From Chromatiales bacterium (GTDB taxonomy: Bacteria > Pseudomonadota > Gammaproteobacteria > UBA6429 > Thiohalophilaceae), in assembly GCA_027070385.1 (NCBI GenBank), contig JALXDW010000338.1, forward strand, positions 1 through 15,419: DNA of 15,419 bases, written 5' to 3'. The position numbers and the translations under genes were made by a program. Shown here one piece after another: positions 9,116-15,419 of the stretch. Each line of letters opens with the position of its first letter. The stretch's first letter is position 1. Under the pieces are notes generated by a model. That model saw only the letters and a program-made list of their open reading frames with translations. It was not told the DNA's origin and ran no database searches.

Positions 9116-9675
9116 TTTGCAGGCTCCTTTTTATTCTTGTCATCGTCCAGAAATTTGGAAATAAACTGACCAATTAATTTTTCAAGTACCAATGAATCCT
9201 GGGTAAGCTTGATTTCAGAACCCTGATGCAGGGTACTGGGTTTACAATCCGTGTTTTTGGTTTCTTCTATTTTAATTTCACCGCTGTCATCAAGTGAAAA
9301 TTCTTCACAGTCATTCGAACCGGCACCGGGTTCAAGACCAATGTATTTTTCGCCCAGTAACCCGGCCGTATAAATGCTGGCAGATGAATCATCGGGCAAA
9401 GTATCGTATTCACCTTCTATTTCCATTGTAACCAACGCACTTAAACGTTGCTTGTCAAAACTGATTGCCTTTACCCGACCAATCCGTACACCCGACATGG
9501 TCACCGGTGAACGCACCTTTAAACCGCTAATGTCTTCGAAGTATGCGGTTACATCATAACCACTGTCTGAACTATATGTACTTAAATTACTTACCTTCAT
9601 AGCCAGCATAAATAAAGCCGCTATGCCGCCAGCAACAAACAGCCCCACCCAAATTTCTGCGATACGTGTTGTCAT
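9112..9675 (-). CDS. mlaD: MCE-domain protein MlaD
   Basis: MlaD forms a hexameric ring anchored in the inner membrane, through which lipids pass between MlaE and MlaC. The 187 residues begin with a short cytoplasmic MTTRIAEI, then one membrane segment (about 9-26), then the MCE domain (about 38-117) with FEDISGLKVRSPVTMSGVR, IGRVKAISFD and YTAGLLGEKYIGLEPG. A short acidic insert and a C-terminal helix (about 150-178, LVLEKLIGQFISKFL) follow; this helix builds the channel in E. coli MlaD. AGGAG lies upstream of the ATG. The gap from mlaE is 28 bases. Confidence 0.96.
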   Translation of the reverse strand: MTTRIAEIWVGLFVAGGIAALFMLAMKVSNLSTYSSDSGYDVTAYFEDISGLKVRSPVTMSGVRIGRVKAISFDKQRLSALVTMEIEGEYDTLPDDSSASIYTAGLLGEKYIGLEPGAGSNDCEEFSLDDSGEIKIEETKNTDCKPSTLHQGSEIKLTQDSLVLEKLIGQFISKFLDDDKNKKEPAK

Positions 9676-9703
9676 TTGTTTTTTTCTCCTGAACTAACTT
9701 TAG

Positions 9704-10480
9704 TTAATTAAACATAAGTGCAGTTAAAATAAAGTCCAAACCTAAAACAGCAAGCGATGAATGCACCACTGTACGTGTTGTGGCACGGCTCACACCTTCT
9801 GATGTCGGGATGGCATCGTAACCTTCAAAAACGGCAATCCATGTCACGACAAAACCAAAGACCAGACTTTTAATCACGCCATTATAAATATCATCATAGA
9901 TATCCACACTGGACTGCATCTGTGACCAGTACGCACCATCATCAACCCCTAATAATCCGACCCCGACAAAAAAACCACCCAGCACACCCACCGCACTGAA
10001 CATCGCTGCCAGTAGAGGCATGGAAATAAAACCGGCCAAAAATCGGGGTGCTAAAACACGTTGTACGGGATCAACGGCCATCATTTCCATCGCGGATAGT
10101 TGTTCGGTGGCTTTCATTAATCCAATTTCGGCCGTTAAAGCTGAACCTGCTCGCCCTGCAAACAACAGTGCCGTGACCACAGGCCCCAACTCTCGCACTA
10201 AAGACAGTGCCACCATCACACCCAGCGATTCTTCTGCACCAAAATCCACCAGGGTATTATAGCCTTGCAAGCCCATCACCATACCAACAAAAAAACCGGA
10301 GACCACGATAATAATCAGTGACAACACACCCACTGAAAAAATTTGCTGAACAATCAAACCCGGGCGTAATAACAGCACGGGCAGCCCTTTTAAAATATCC
10401 ACGATAAGAATATGAGCCCGCCCCAGGCGCTGAAAGAAGTCCAAACCTTTATGTCCTAGCGACTGAATCTGATTTATCAT
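9704..10480 (-). CDS. mlaE: Lipid ABC transporter permease MlaE
   Basis: MlaE is the integral inner-membrane permease of the Mla transporter. From the ATG at 10480 it has 258 residues; the start at 10501 would add seven (MQRRNLT) and cannot be excluded, since neither has a strong ribosome site. I prefer 10480 because MlaE proteins usually begin just before the SLGHKG segment. The sequence has several hydrophobic segments and the family hallmark around [24 protein letters not shown], the coupling region that meets the ATPase. [19 protein letters not shown] precedes it. It starts about 34 bases after mlaF. Confidence 0.96.
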   Translation of the reverse strand: MINQIQSLGHKGLDFFQRLGRAHILIVDILKGLPVLLLRPGLIVQQIFSVGVLSLIIIVVSGFFVGMVMGLQGYNTLVDFGAEESLGVMVALSLVRELGPVVTALLFAGRAGSALTAEIGLMKATEQLSAMEMMAVDPVQRVLAPRFLAGFISMPLLAAMFSAVGVLGGFFVGVGLLGVDDGAYWSQMQSSVDIYDDIYNGVIKSLVFGFVVTWIAVFEGYDAIPTSEGVSRATTRTVVHSSLAVLGLDFILTALMFN

Positions 10481-10514
10481 GGTTAAGTTTCGTCTCTGCA
10501 TTAATCTGTATTTT

Positions 10515-11318
10515 TTAATCTATTTTCAGGTCGGCCGCATAAGGAGGGGCTTGGTAATGAAATGGCACCGGACCATCGGGTTTGCCATTCATAAACTGCT
10601 GTGCCCATTCCGAATCAGAATTGGCCAGATCCTCGGTGGTACCATGTGCGACAACCTTGCCACCCGATAATAAATAAATATAGTCAGCGATCGACGAGGC
10701 TTCTTCAATATCATGTGAGACCACCACACTGGTTAAACCCAATGCATCATTCAGGTTGCGAATCAAACGTACCAGAACTCCCATTGAAATCGGATCCTGG
10801 CCGGTAAAAGGTTCGTCATACATGATCATCATCGGATCAAGAGCAATCGCTCGCGCCAATGCAACCCGACGCGCCATACCACCGGACAATTCTGCCGGCA
10901 TTAAGTCACGCGCACCACGCAACCCCACCGCTTGCAGCTTCATTAATACAAGCGTACGGATCAATTCATCAGAAAGATTGGTATGTTCACGAATCGGATA
11001 AGCTACATTCTCGAAAACACTTAAATCGGTGAGTAAGGCACCGTTTTGAAACAGCATGCCCATGCGTTTGCGCAATTCGTATAACTGGCGATGACCGAGT
11101 GTTGTCACTTCTTCGCCATCAACGATGATTGAACCTTCAAGTGGTTTGAGCTGCCGACCAATCAGACGCAGTAATGTGGTTTTGCCAGTACCACTGGGCC
11201 CCATGATAACGGTAATTTTACCGCGCTGAATATCCAGATCCACGCCATCAAAAATCATTCGGCCACCACGGGCAAATTTTAAATCGCGAACTTTTACCAG
11301 GGTTTTATTTTCGTCCAT
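10515..11318 (-). CDS. mlaF: Lipid ABC transporter ATPase MlaF
   Basis: This cytoplasmic ATPase powers the MlaFEDB complex. The 267 residues contain all ABC motifs: Walker A GPSGTGKT (40-47), the Q-loop FQNGALLT (Gln91), the signature LSGGM (144-148), Walker B IMYDEP with catalytic Glu169, and the H-loop His202 in [10 protein letters not shown]. The C-terminus ends in [17 protein letters not shown], the extension typical of MlaF that swaps onto the partner subunit. It is the first gene of the mlaFEDCB run. No good ribosome site lies just before the ATG; AGGAAG is about 26 bases away, too far to be used directly. A palindrome and repeats fill the upstream region. Confidence 0.97.
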   Translation of the reverse strand: MDENKTLVKVRDLKFARGGRMIFDGVDLDIQRGKITVIMGPSGTGKTTLLRLIGRQLKPLEGSIIVDGEEVTTLGHRQLYELRKRMGMLFQNGALLTDLSVFENVAYPIREHTNLSDELIRTLVLMKLQAVGLRGARDLMPAELSGGMARRVALARAIALDPMMIMYDEPFTGQDPISMGVLVRLIRNLNDALGLTSVVVSHDIEEASSIADYIYLLSGGKVVAHGTTEDLANSDSEWAQQFMNGKPDGPVPFHYQAPPYAADLKID

Positions 11319-11323
11319 ACAAA

Positions 11324-11382
11324 CACTTATAAGTGATTTTTATCTTCCTGCATTGTGCCTTGCATTGCTCCACCTTGCAATG
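11324..11382 (-). promoter_or_regulatory. Palindrome and short repeats in the mlaF leader
   Basis: Between the DUF72 stop and the mlaF ATG are two patterns. A perfect 12-base palindrome, CACTTATAAGTG (11324-11335), ends six bases before the ATG and contains a -10-like TATAAG. Upstream, read on the plus strand, are three similar units: CCTGCATTG (11347-11355), CCTTGCATTG (11358-11367) and CCTTGCAATG (11373-11382). The last two also form an inverted repeat, CATTGC with GCAATG around eight bases. Regulator binding or an RNA hairpin is possible; no known operator was recognised. Confidence 0.3.
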
Positions 11383-11410
11383 ATTGTGTGAAACTGAGTT
11401 TGACAATACA

Positions 11411-12106
11411 TCACATAATATCCAGCATGATATTGGCATTCCGGGTCACTTCAATACTCGGCGGTGAACCATCAATAATTAAAACATGCTCACGTGATGG
11501 GGTTTCGAGCTTGAGTTGCTCGGCAATACTCCTTTTTAAACATTGCACAACCGCCTTATCCTCTTCATTGCTGTTACAACGCGCCAGCCATAATCTCGCG
11601 TTATCCGGCAGTACTTGCTGCTGTTCACCACGCCAACAAAGACTGATAGCGTGCTGCTCACAAAAAGCCGTTAGCGATTCATTTGCAACCTCACCGTTTA
11701 AATCCAGACAAACATTAAACCGCTTGCTCAAATCAGCCAACTGTTCACGACTTTTTTCATCACTGATCAACGAATGATTTGCTTGCACCAGCAAACCTGA
11801 CAAAGTGTTTTCAATTTTTTGCAATAATGCCAGACGCGTTTGAATGCTCTCTTGTTCGGCTAAATTCAGTTCGAAAACACATTTAAACCCTTCCGAGGCC
11901 TGTTCAATCATTTCATCGACAATTTGCTCTGTCGTTGATACATCTGACCACTGCTGCGCAGTCACCAATACCACTGGAAATTCATTGGAGTAAAATGACA
12001 AATACCAGTCTTTTGGCAAATCTTCAGGGTAAAAAACCTCGTTACCCCACTCAGGATGTTGCCAACCGGCTGTTCCGATTAAAATTCGATAATCTCGTTG
12101 AGACAC
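11411..12106 (-). CDS. DUF72-family protein, short and divergent
   Basis: A protein of about 231 residues whose N-terminus fits the DUF72 (YecE-like, TIM-barrel) pattern: ILIGTAGWQHPEW, FYPEDLPKDWYLSFYSNEFPVV. The C-terminus retains a trace of the family end in VTRNANIMLDIM. The middle is divergent and shorter than the usual 240-300 residues, and the normally conserved active-site-like residues are hard to place, so it may have lost or changed its activity. The biochemical role of DUF72 is not established. I chose the GTG at 12106 because GGAG lies five bases before it; a GTG at 12112 is also in frame but overlaps that GGAG. It runs in the same direction as mlaF, 92 bases upstream, and is divergent from the zinc-ribbon gene. 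Confidence 0.7.
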   Translation of the reverse strand: MSQRDYRILIGTAGWQHPEWGNEVFYPEDLPKDWYLSFYSNEFPVVLVTAQQWSDVSTTEQIVDEMIEQASEGFKCVFELNLAEQESIQTRLALLQKIENTLSGLLVQANHSLISDEKSREQLADLSKRFNVCLDLNGEVANESLTAFCEQHAISLCWRGEQQQVLPDNARLWLARCNSNEEDKAVVQCLKRSIAEQLKLETPSREHVLIIDGSPPSIEVTRNANIMLDIM

Positions 12107-12184
12107 ATTCACTCCATACTATATCATTGGCAAACACAGACTATACTTTGTCTAAATCAACATCAACAAATAGATTTCAAGCCC

Positions 12185-12367
12185 ATGGCCGATATTATCC
12201 CGTTTAAGAAACCCCGACTCAAAGACAAACATAAAGGAAAAACCTTATGTAAAAGTGGCTTTCATAAATGGCAAACCGTAAATAATCCCTTTGATGTAAA
12301 AAAGGGAAAACTGATAACACAATATCGCTGCACACGATGTGGCACAATTAAAAATAATTCAAAATAA
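12185..12367 (+). CDS. Small zinc-ribbon protein (60 residues)
   Basis: A basic 60-residue protein starting MADIIPFKKP. Four likely metal ligands are visible: Cys22 and His27 in LCKSGFHKW, and Cys49 and Cys52 in YRCTRCGTIK, a C-x4-H ... C-x2-C zinc-ribbon layout. I recall similar short hypothetical proteins in other gammaproteobacteria, but no function. The ATG at 12185 is preferred over the in-frame TTG at 12098 because the upstream part (MRHIHSILYHWQ) is not protein-like and overlaps the divergent DUF72 start. Only a weak ribosome site is present. Confidence 0.65.
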   Translation: MADIIPFKKPRLKDKHKGKTLCKSGFHKWQTVNNPFDVKKGKLITQYRCTRCGTIKNNSK

Positions 12368-12691
12368 CCCACGAATAGAAACAGTTCAGTACAGAAAAGT
12401 AAGCCTCGAAAACATTGATGAACTCAAGCTGATATAAAAATAACTGACGAGTTGCCATGCACAATCGTAACCACTCAATTAAAATGGTGATAACCCCTTC
12501 CCCCGAATTTCAAGAGGTTCAAATCACTCGGCTACAGGTATTTTTTTCAACCACCTTTGAAGTATTCAGGTTAGTCTCCGTGATGAATAATTGCTAATAC
12601 CAACAAAATCACATAATATTCCTTAAAATAATTACAGTATCTTAAATAAAATCATAATCTTAGCGGGATAGCTATTAACTGGGAACAGTCT
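12368..12691. other. 324-base gap between the zinc-ribbon gene and mlaA
   Basis: No recognisable gene. The right half (from about 12590) is AT-rich and is where the mlaA promoter should lie: TTGCTA (12591-12596), a 17-base spacer and TAATAT (12614-12619) is one candidate; CATAAT (12653-12658) is another -10 without a -35. A 46-codon frame (12457-12597) is open but has no known resemblance. No terminator, repeat or RNA structure stood out. GGGAA about eight bases before 12692 is the mlaA ribosome site. Confidence 0.4.
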
Positions 12692-13477
12692 ATGTGCGTA
12701 TTCAAAACAATTAAATCATTACTGCTAACGGTAGCGATTGCAGCCACAACCGTCAGCTGCGCGTCGGTAAACGGCCCATCCCCCGAACACGACCCCTTTG
12801 AATCTTACAATCGTGCAATGTTTTCCTTTAATGATGCCGTTGATCGTCATGTACTCAAACCCGTGGCTGCCGCCTATAAGGACTATGTCCCCAGCCCGGT
12901 TCGCACGGGTGTTTCTAATTTTTTTAGTAACCTGGGAGATATTCTGGTTGTTTTAAATGATTTGCTTCAGGGTAAATTCAGCCAGGCCCGAGATGATTCC
13001 CTGCGCTTTTTTGTCAACACGGTTTTTGGTTTGTTCGGCTTGTTTGATGTGGCTTCACACATGGAATTACCCAAACACCATGAAGATTTCGGCCAAACGC
13101 TGGCCGTTTGGGGTGTCAGTGACGGCCCTTATCTGGTGCTGCCCTTTCTTGGCCCAAGCACTATCCGCGATACAGCTGGGTTACTGGTCGATGCACAAGC
13201 AGACCCTATTTATGACATTCGTGATAGCGAGGCTCGCTATGCCACGATTGGTTTAAAAGCCGTGGATACCCGTGCCGACTTACTCGGTGCCTCCAAAGTA
13301 CTCGATCAGGCTGCCTTCGACCGCTATGCTTTTTTGCGCGATGCGTATCTGCAACGTCGTAAGCACTTGATTTATGACGGGAATCCTCCGCAGGATGAAA
13401 ACACCAAGCCCACGCCACCCAGCGATTCGGCTGAAGATCTTTTACTGGAAGAAGATCTGGAAAAAGCATTACAATGA
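12692..13477 (+). CDS. mlaA: Outer-membrane lipoprotein MlaA (VacJ)
   Basis: MlaA sits in the outer membrane, usually with a porin, and removes mislocalised phospholipids from the outer leaflet, passing them to MlaC. The 261 residues begin with a lipoprotein signal: a hydrophobic stretch and the lipobox-like TVSC, with Cys23 as the lipidated residue (Thr at -3 is a mild departure). The family core follows: DPFESYNRAMFSFNDAVD, LKPVAAAYKDYVPSPVRTGVSNFFSNL, RFFVNTVFGLFGLFDVA and EDFGQTLAVWGVSDGPYLVLPFLGP. The C-terminal 35 residues are Pro- and Glu-rich and poorly conserved. It lies about 1.4 kb from mlaF on the opposite strand, so both halves of the Mla pathway are neighbours here, unlike in E. 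coli. Confidence 0.97.
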   Translation: MCVFKTIKSLLLTVAIAATTVSCASVNGPSPEHDPFESYNRAMFSFNDAVDRHVLKPVAAAYKDYVPSPVRTGVSNFFSNLGDILVVLNDLLQGKFSQARDDSLRFFVNTVFGLFGLFDVASHMELPKHHEDFGQTLAVWGVSDGPYLVLPFLGPSTIRDTAGLLVDAQADPIYDIRDSEARYATIGLKAVDTRADLLGASKVLDQAAFDRYAFLRDAYLQRRKHLIYDGNPPQDENTKPTPPSDSAEDLLLEEDLEKALQ

Positions 13478-13572
13478 TGCCCTCATGAGGCTAAACAGGG
13501 CTTTATTCGAGAAAGAGTAATCCCTGTGTCATCCATACCCCAGACAATTCAAATACAGGACTTCCCATTTTT

Positions 13573-14568
13573 ATGCTTATGCAGCTGCTTTACCCTTTAT
13601 TCGCTATTATTGGTGGTTTTTTTGTTTTGTTATGGGGAGCGGATCGTTTTGTGATGGGAGGCGCGGCCAGCGCGCGCTGCCTGGGGGTTTCACCCATGAT
13701 CATTGGGCTAACAATTATCGGCTTTGGTACCTCAGCACCGGAAATACTGGTCTCCATTATCGCTGCCCTCGATGGTTCTCCCAATCTGGCTATCGGTAAT
13801 GCACTGGGCTCCAATATTACCAACATAGCTTTGGTACTGGGTGTAACGGCTATCGTCACGCCGTTACTGGTTAAATCCCAAATACTCAAACGTGAATACC
13901 CGGTTATGTTTATGGTCATGTTGCTTACACTGACTTTAATGTGGGACTTACAGCTTTCTTTTTCCGATGGTGTTATTTTAATTATTGGCCTGATTATCAT
14001 TCTTAGCTGGATGGTTAAAATAGGGATTAACGAAAACAAACAAGCCAACCAGCAATCTCATGACCCCCTGGAAGATGAATTTGAATCTGAAATCCCGCAT
14101 ATGTCCTTGGGGCGTTCACTGTTCTGGTTGGCAGCAGGTTTTGCATTACTGCTACTCAGCTCTAAAGTACTGGTATGGGGTGCGGTTGAAGTTGCCCAGC
14201 TGTTTGGCGTCAGTGATTTAGTCATTGGTCTTACCATTGTTGCCCTCGGAACCAGCCTACCAGAACTGGCTGCAACGGTTGTCAGCGCGCTCAAAGGCGA
14301 ACACGACCTGGCCATTGGTAATGTGATTGGTTCGAACATTTTTAACTTACTGGCAGTGGTCGGTATTCCCGCACTGATCACACCGATTCAACTCGATGAT
14401 GTTGTACTACAACGTGACTTTTTAACCATGATCACCATCAGCGTAACGCTTTTTATAATGGCATACGGTTTTAAGAATGATGGCCGAATTAACCGCTTTG
14501 AAGGCTTTTTATTACTCTCCGCTTATATTGGTTATTTAAGCTGGCTTTATGTGAGTATCAGCGCTTAA
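13573..14568 (+). CDS. yrbG: YrbG-type sodium/calcium exchanger (CaCA family)
   Basis: A 331-residue inner-membrane antiporter with about ten membrane segments. The two inverted alpha-repeats that form the ion sites are clear: GTSAPE (52-57) with GNALGSN (75-81), and GTSLPE (226-231) with GNVIGSN (249-255). The Glu in each GTS-x-PE is the expected cation ligand. A cytoplasmic acidic linker (about 152-177) separates the halves. In E. coli yrbG lies between the mla and kds/lpt genes; here it is followed by kdsA. The ATG at 13573 has AGGA about 12 bases upstream, rather far; a second Met two codons on is no better. The 95-base gap from mlaA has no strong promoter or terminator. Confidence 0.93.
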   Translation: MLMQLLYPLFAIIGGFFVLLWGADRFVMGGAASARCLGVSPMIIGLTIIGFGTSAPEILVSIIAALDGSPNLAIGNALGSNITNIALVLGVTAIVTPLLVKSQILKREYPVMFMVMLLTLTLMWDLQLSFSDGVILIIGLIIILSWMVKIGINENKQANQQSHDPLEDEFESEIPHMSLGRSLFWLAAGFALLLLSSKVLVWGAVEVAQLFGVSDLVIGLTIVALGTSLPELAATVVSALKGEHDLAIGNVIGSNIFNLLAVVGIPALITPIQLDDVVLQRDFLTMITISVTLFIMAYGFKNDGRINRFEGFLLLSAYIGYLSWLYVSISA

Positions 14569-14587
14569 TATCGGTCTCAGGCTCTAT

Positions 14588-14616
14588 TTGAACCCATACA
14601 AAAATAAAAGTATCCT
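14588..14616 (+). promoter_or_regulatory. Candidate promoter for kdsA
   Basis: TTGAAC (14588-14593), a 17-base spacer and TATCCT (14611-14616) give four of six matches in each box and would start transcription near 14623, about 24 bases before the kdsA ATG. The -10 overlaps one arm of a small inverted repeat (GTATCC with GGATAC). The match is only moderate, and read-through from yrbG is equally possible. Confidence 0.3.
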
Positions 14617-14646
14617 GAACATCCGGATACAGGAGTGATAAACAGA

Positions 14647-15419
14647 ATGAAATTGAATGAACTCAACGTTGGTAACCAGCAAGCTTTTTTTATTATTGCC
14701 GGCCCTTGTGTTATCGAAAATGAAAAACTCATTCTGGAGACAGCCAGCACCCTTAAAGAAATCACTTCGAAACTGGGGATTGGCCTGGTCTTTAAATCTT
14801 CATTCGACAAAGCCAACCGCTCATCCCTGGAGAGTTTTCGTGGCCCCGGTATGGAAGCAGGCCTGCGTATTTTAGAGAAAGTAAAAACAGACATAGGGCT
14901 CCCCGTGTTAACAGACGTACACGAAGACACACCACTGGATGAAGTGGCCAGTGTCGTCGATGTACTGCAAACCCCTGCTTTTTTAGCCCGACAAACCAAT
15001 TTCATTCTGAACGTTGCCAGTCAGGGAAAGCCGGTTAATATTAAAAAAGGCCAGTTTATGGCTCCCTGGGATATGCAAAACGTGGTCGACAAAGCCAAAA
15101 GTACTGGTAATGAACAAATCATGGTGTGTGATCGTGGTACCAGTTTTGGCTATAACACGTTAATTTCCGATATGCGCGGCTTGGCCGTGATGCGCCAAAC
15201 CGGTTGTCCGGTTATTTTTGATGCCACCCATTCTGTGCAACAACCCGGTGGCTTGGGTCGCACATCCGGTGGTGATCGTACCATGGTTCCCTTATTGGCT
15301 CGCTCAGCCATTGCAGCCGGCATTGCCGGAGTGTTTATGGAAGTACATCCTGACCCCGACAACGCATTAAGTGATGGGCCAAACATGATGCCACTGGACA
15401 AAGTTGAACAATTACTAAG
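14647..15419 (+). CDS. kdsA: 3-deoxy-8-phosphooctulonate synthase, metal-dependent type; 3' end outside window
   Basis: KdsA joins PEP and arabinose 5-phosphate to make Kdo-8-phosphate, the precursor of the inner-core LPS sugar Kdo. The frame is open from the ATG at 14647 to the window edge, giving 257 residues; about 20-30 more are expected. Motifs include [44 protein letters not shown] and [10 protein letters not shown]. Metal-ligand positions are all filled: Cys21 (AGPCVIEN), His195 (FDATHSVQQ), Glu232 (FMEVHPDP) and Asp243 (LSDGPN). Each is exactly ten higher than the Aquifex metal-dependent enzyme (Cys11, His185, Glu222, Asp233). The metal-independent E. coli type has Asn at the first position. 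[12 protein letters not shown] also fits the metal-dependent class. AGGAG lies about 11 bases before the start. Confidence 0.95.
   Translation, partial: MKLNELNVGNQQAFFIIAGPCVIENEKLILETASTLKEITSKLGIGLVFKSSFDKANRSSLESFRGPGMEAGLRILEKVKTDIGLPVLTDVHEDTPLDEVASVVDVLQTPAFLARQTNFILNVASQGKPVNIKKGQFMAPWDMQNVVDKAKSTGNEQIMVCDRGTSFGYNTLISDMRGLAVMRQTGCPVIFDATHSVQQPGGLGRTSGGDRTMVPLLARSAIAAGIAGVFMEVHPDPDNALSDGPNMMPLDKVEQLL

Noticed and set aside
12457..12597. Open frame of 46 codons (starts MHNRNHSIK) upstream of mlaA
   Set aside because: No recognisable family, only a weak ribosome site, and its length is expected by chance; it was left as part of the intergenic gap.
13479..13507. Terminator after mlaA (GCCCT ... 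AGGGC then TTTATT)
   Set aside because: Only five base pairs with a 13-base loop and an interrupted T run; not strong enough to list.
13590..14381. Long frames antisense to yrbG (152 and 107 residues)
   Set aside because: They are mirror frames of a clear CaCA exchanger, are low in complexity and lack domain signals.

Overview
This is a 15.4 kb stretch of bacterial chromosome from a Gram-negative bacterium, almost certainly a gammaproteobacterium that makes ubiquinone and can live without oxygen. The evidence is the gene order mlaF-mlaE-mlaD-mlaC-mlaB-ibaG-murA-hisG-hisD-hisC (the order I recall from Pseudomonas), the LPS/outer-membrane genes mlaA, yrbG and kdsA, and the anaerobic ubiquinone genes ubiU, ubiV and ubiT. 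The DNA looks moderately AT-rich. No mobile element, CRISPR array, tRNA or rRNA was seen, and nearly every gene is an intact housekeeping gene.

Layout: (1) 1-2666, anaerobic ubiquinone block. The 3' end of ubiU and complete ubiV run rightwards and meet ubiT, which runs leftwards. Upstream of ubiT on the same strand is a membrane protein joining a DUF4395 region to a rhodanese domain. A perfect FNR/ANR box (TTGAT-N4-ATCAA) sits at the 3' end of the rhodanese gene, placed to control ubiT. (2) 2787-8008, leftward ibaG-murA-hisG-hisD-hisC plus a small stand-alone PAS-domain gene whose GTG start overlaps the hisC stop. (3) 8174-11318, leftward mlaFEDCB, the inner-membrane and periplasmic parts of the Mla lipid-transport system. 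(4) 11411-12367, a short divergent DUF72 protein (leftward) and a 60-residue zinc-ribbon protein (rightward). (5) 12692-15419, rightward mlaA (outer-membrane lipoprotein of Mla), yrbG (Na+/Ca2+ exchanger family) and kdsA, which runs off the window and is of the metal-dependent type.

How the genes work together: MlaA, MlaC and MlaFEDB form one phospholipid-trafficking route that maintains outer-membrane asymmetry. KdsA makes the Kdo precursor of LPS and MurA commits UDP-GlcNAc to peptidoglycan, so the right two-thirds is largely envelope biogenesis, with three histidine genes carried along. The left end serves anaerobic respiration.

I found no clearly new multi-gene system. The points most worth following are the FNR box before ubiT with its membrane rhodanese neighbour, the PAS gene coupled to hisC, the metal-dependent KdsA, a hairpin between hisD and hisC, and the repeat/palindrome leader before mlaF.
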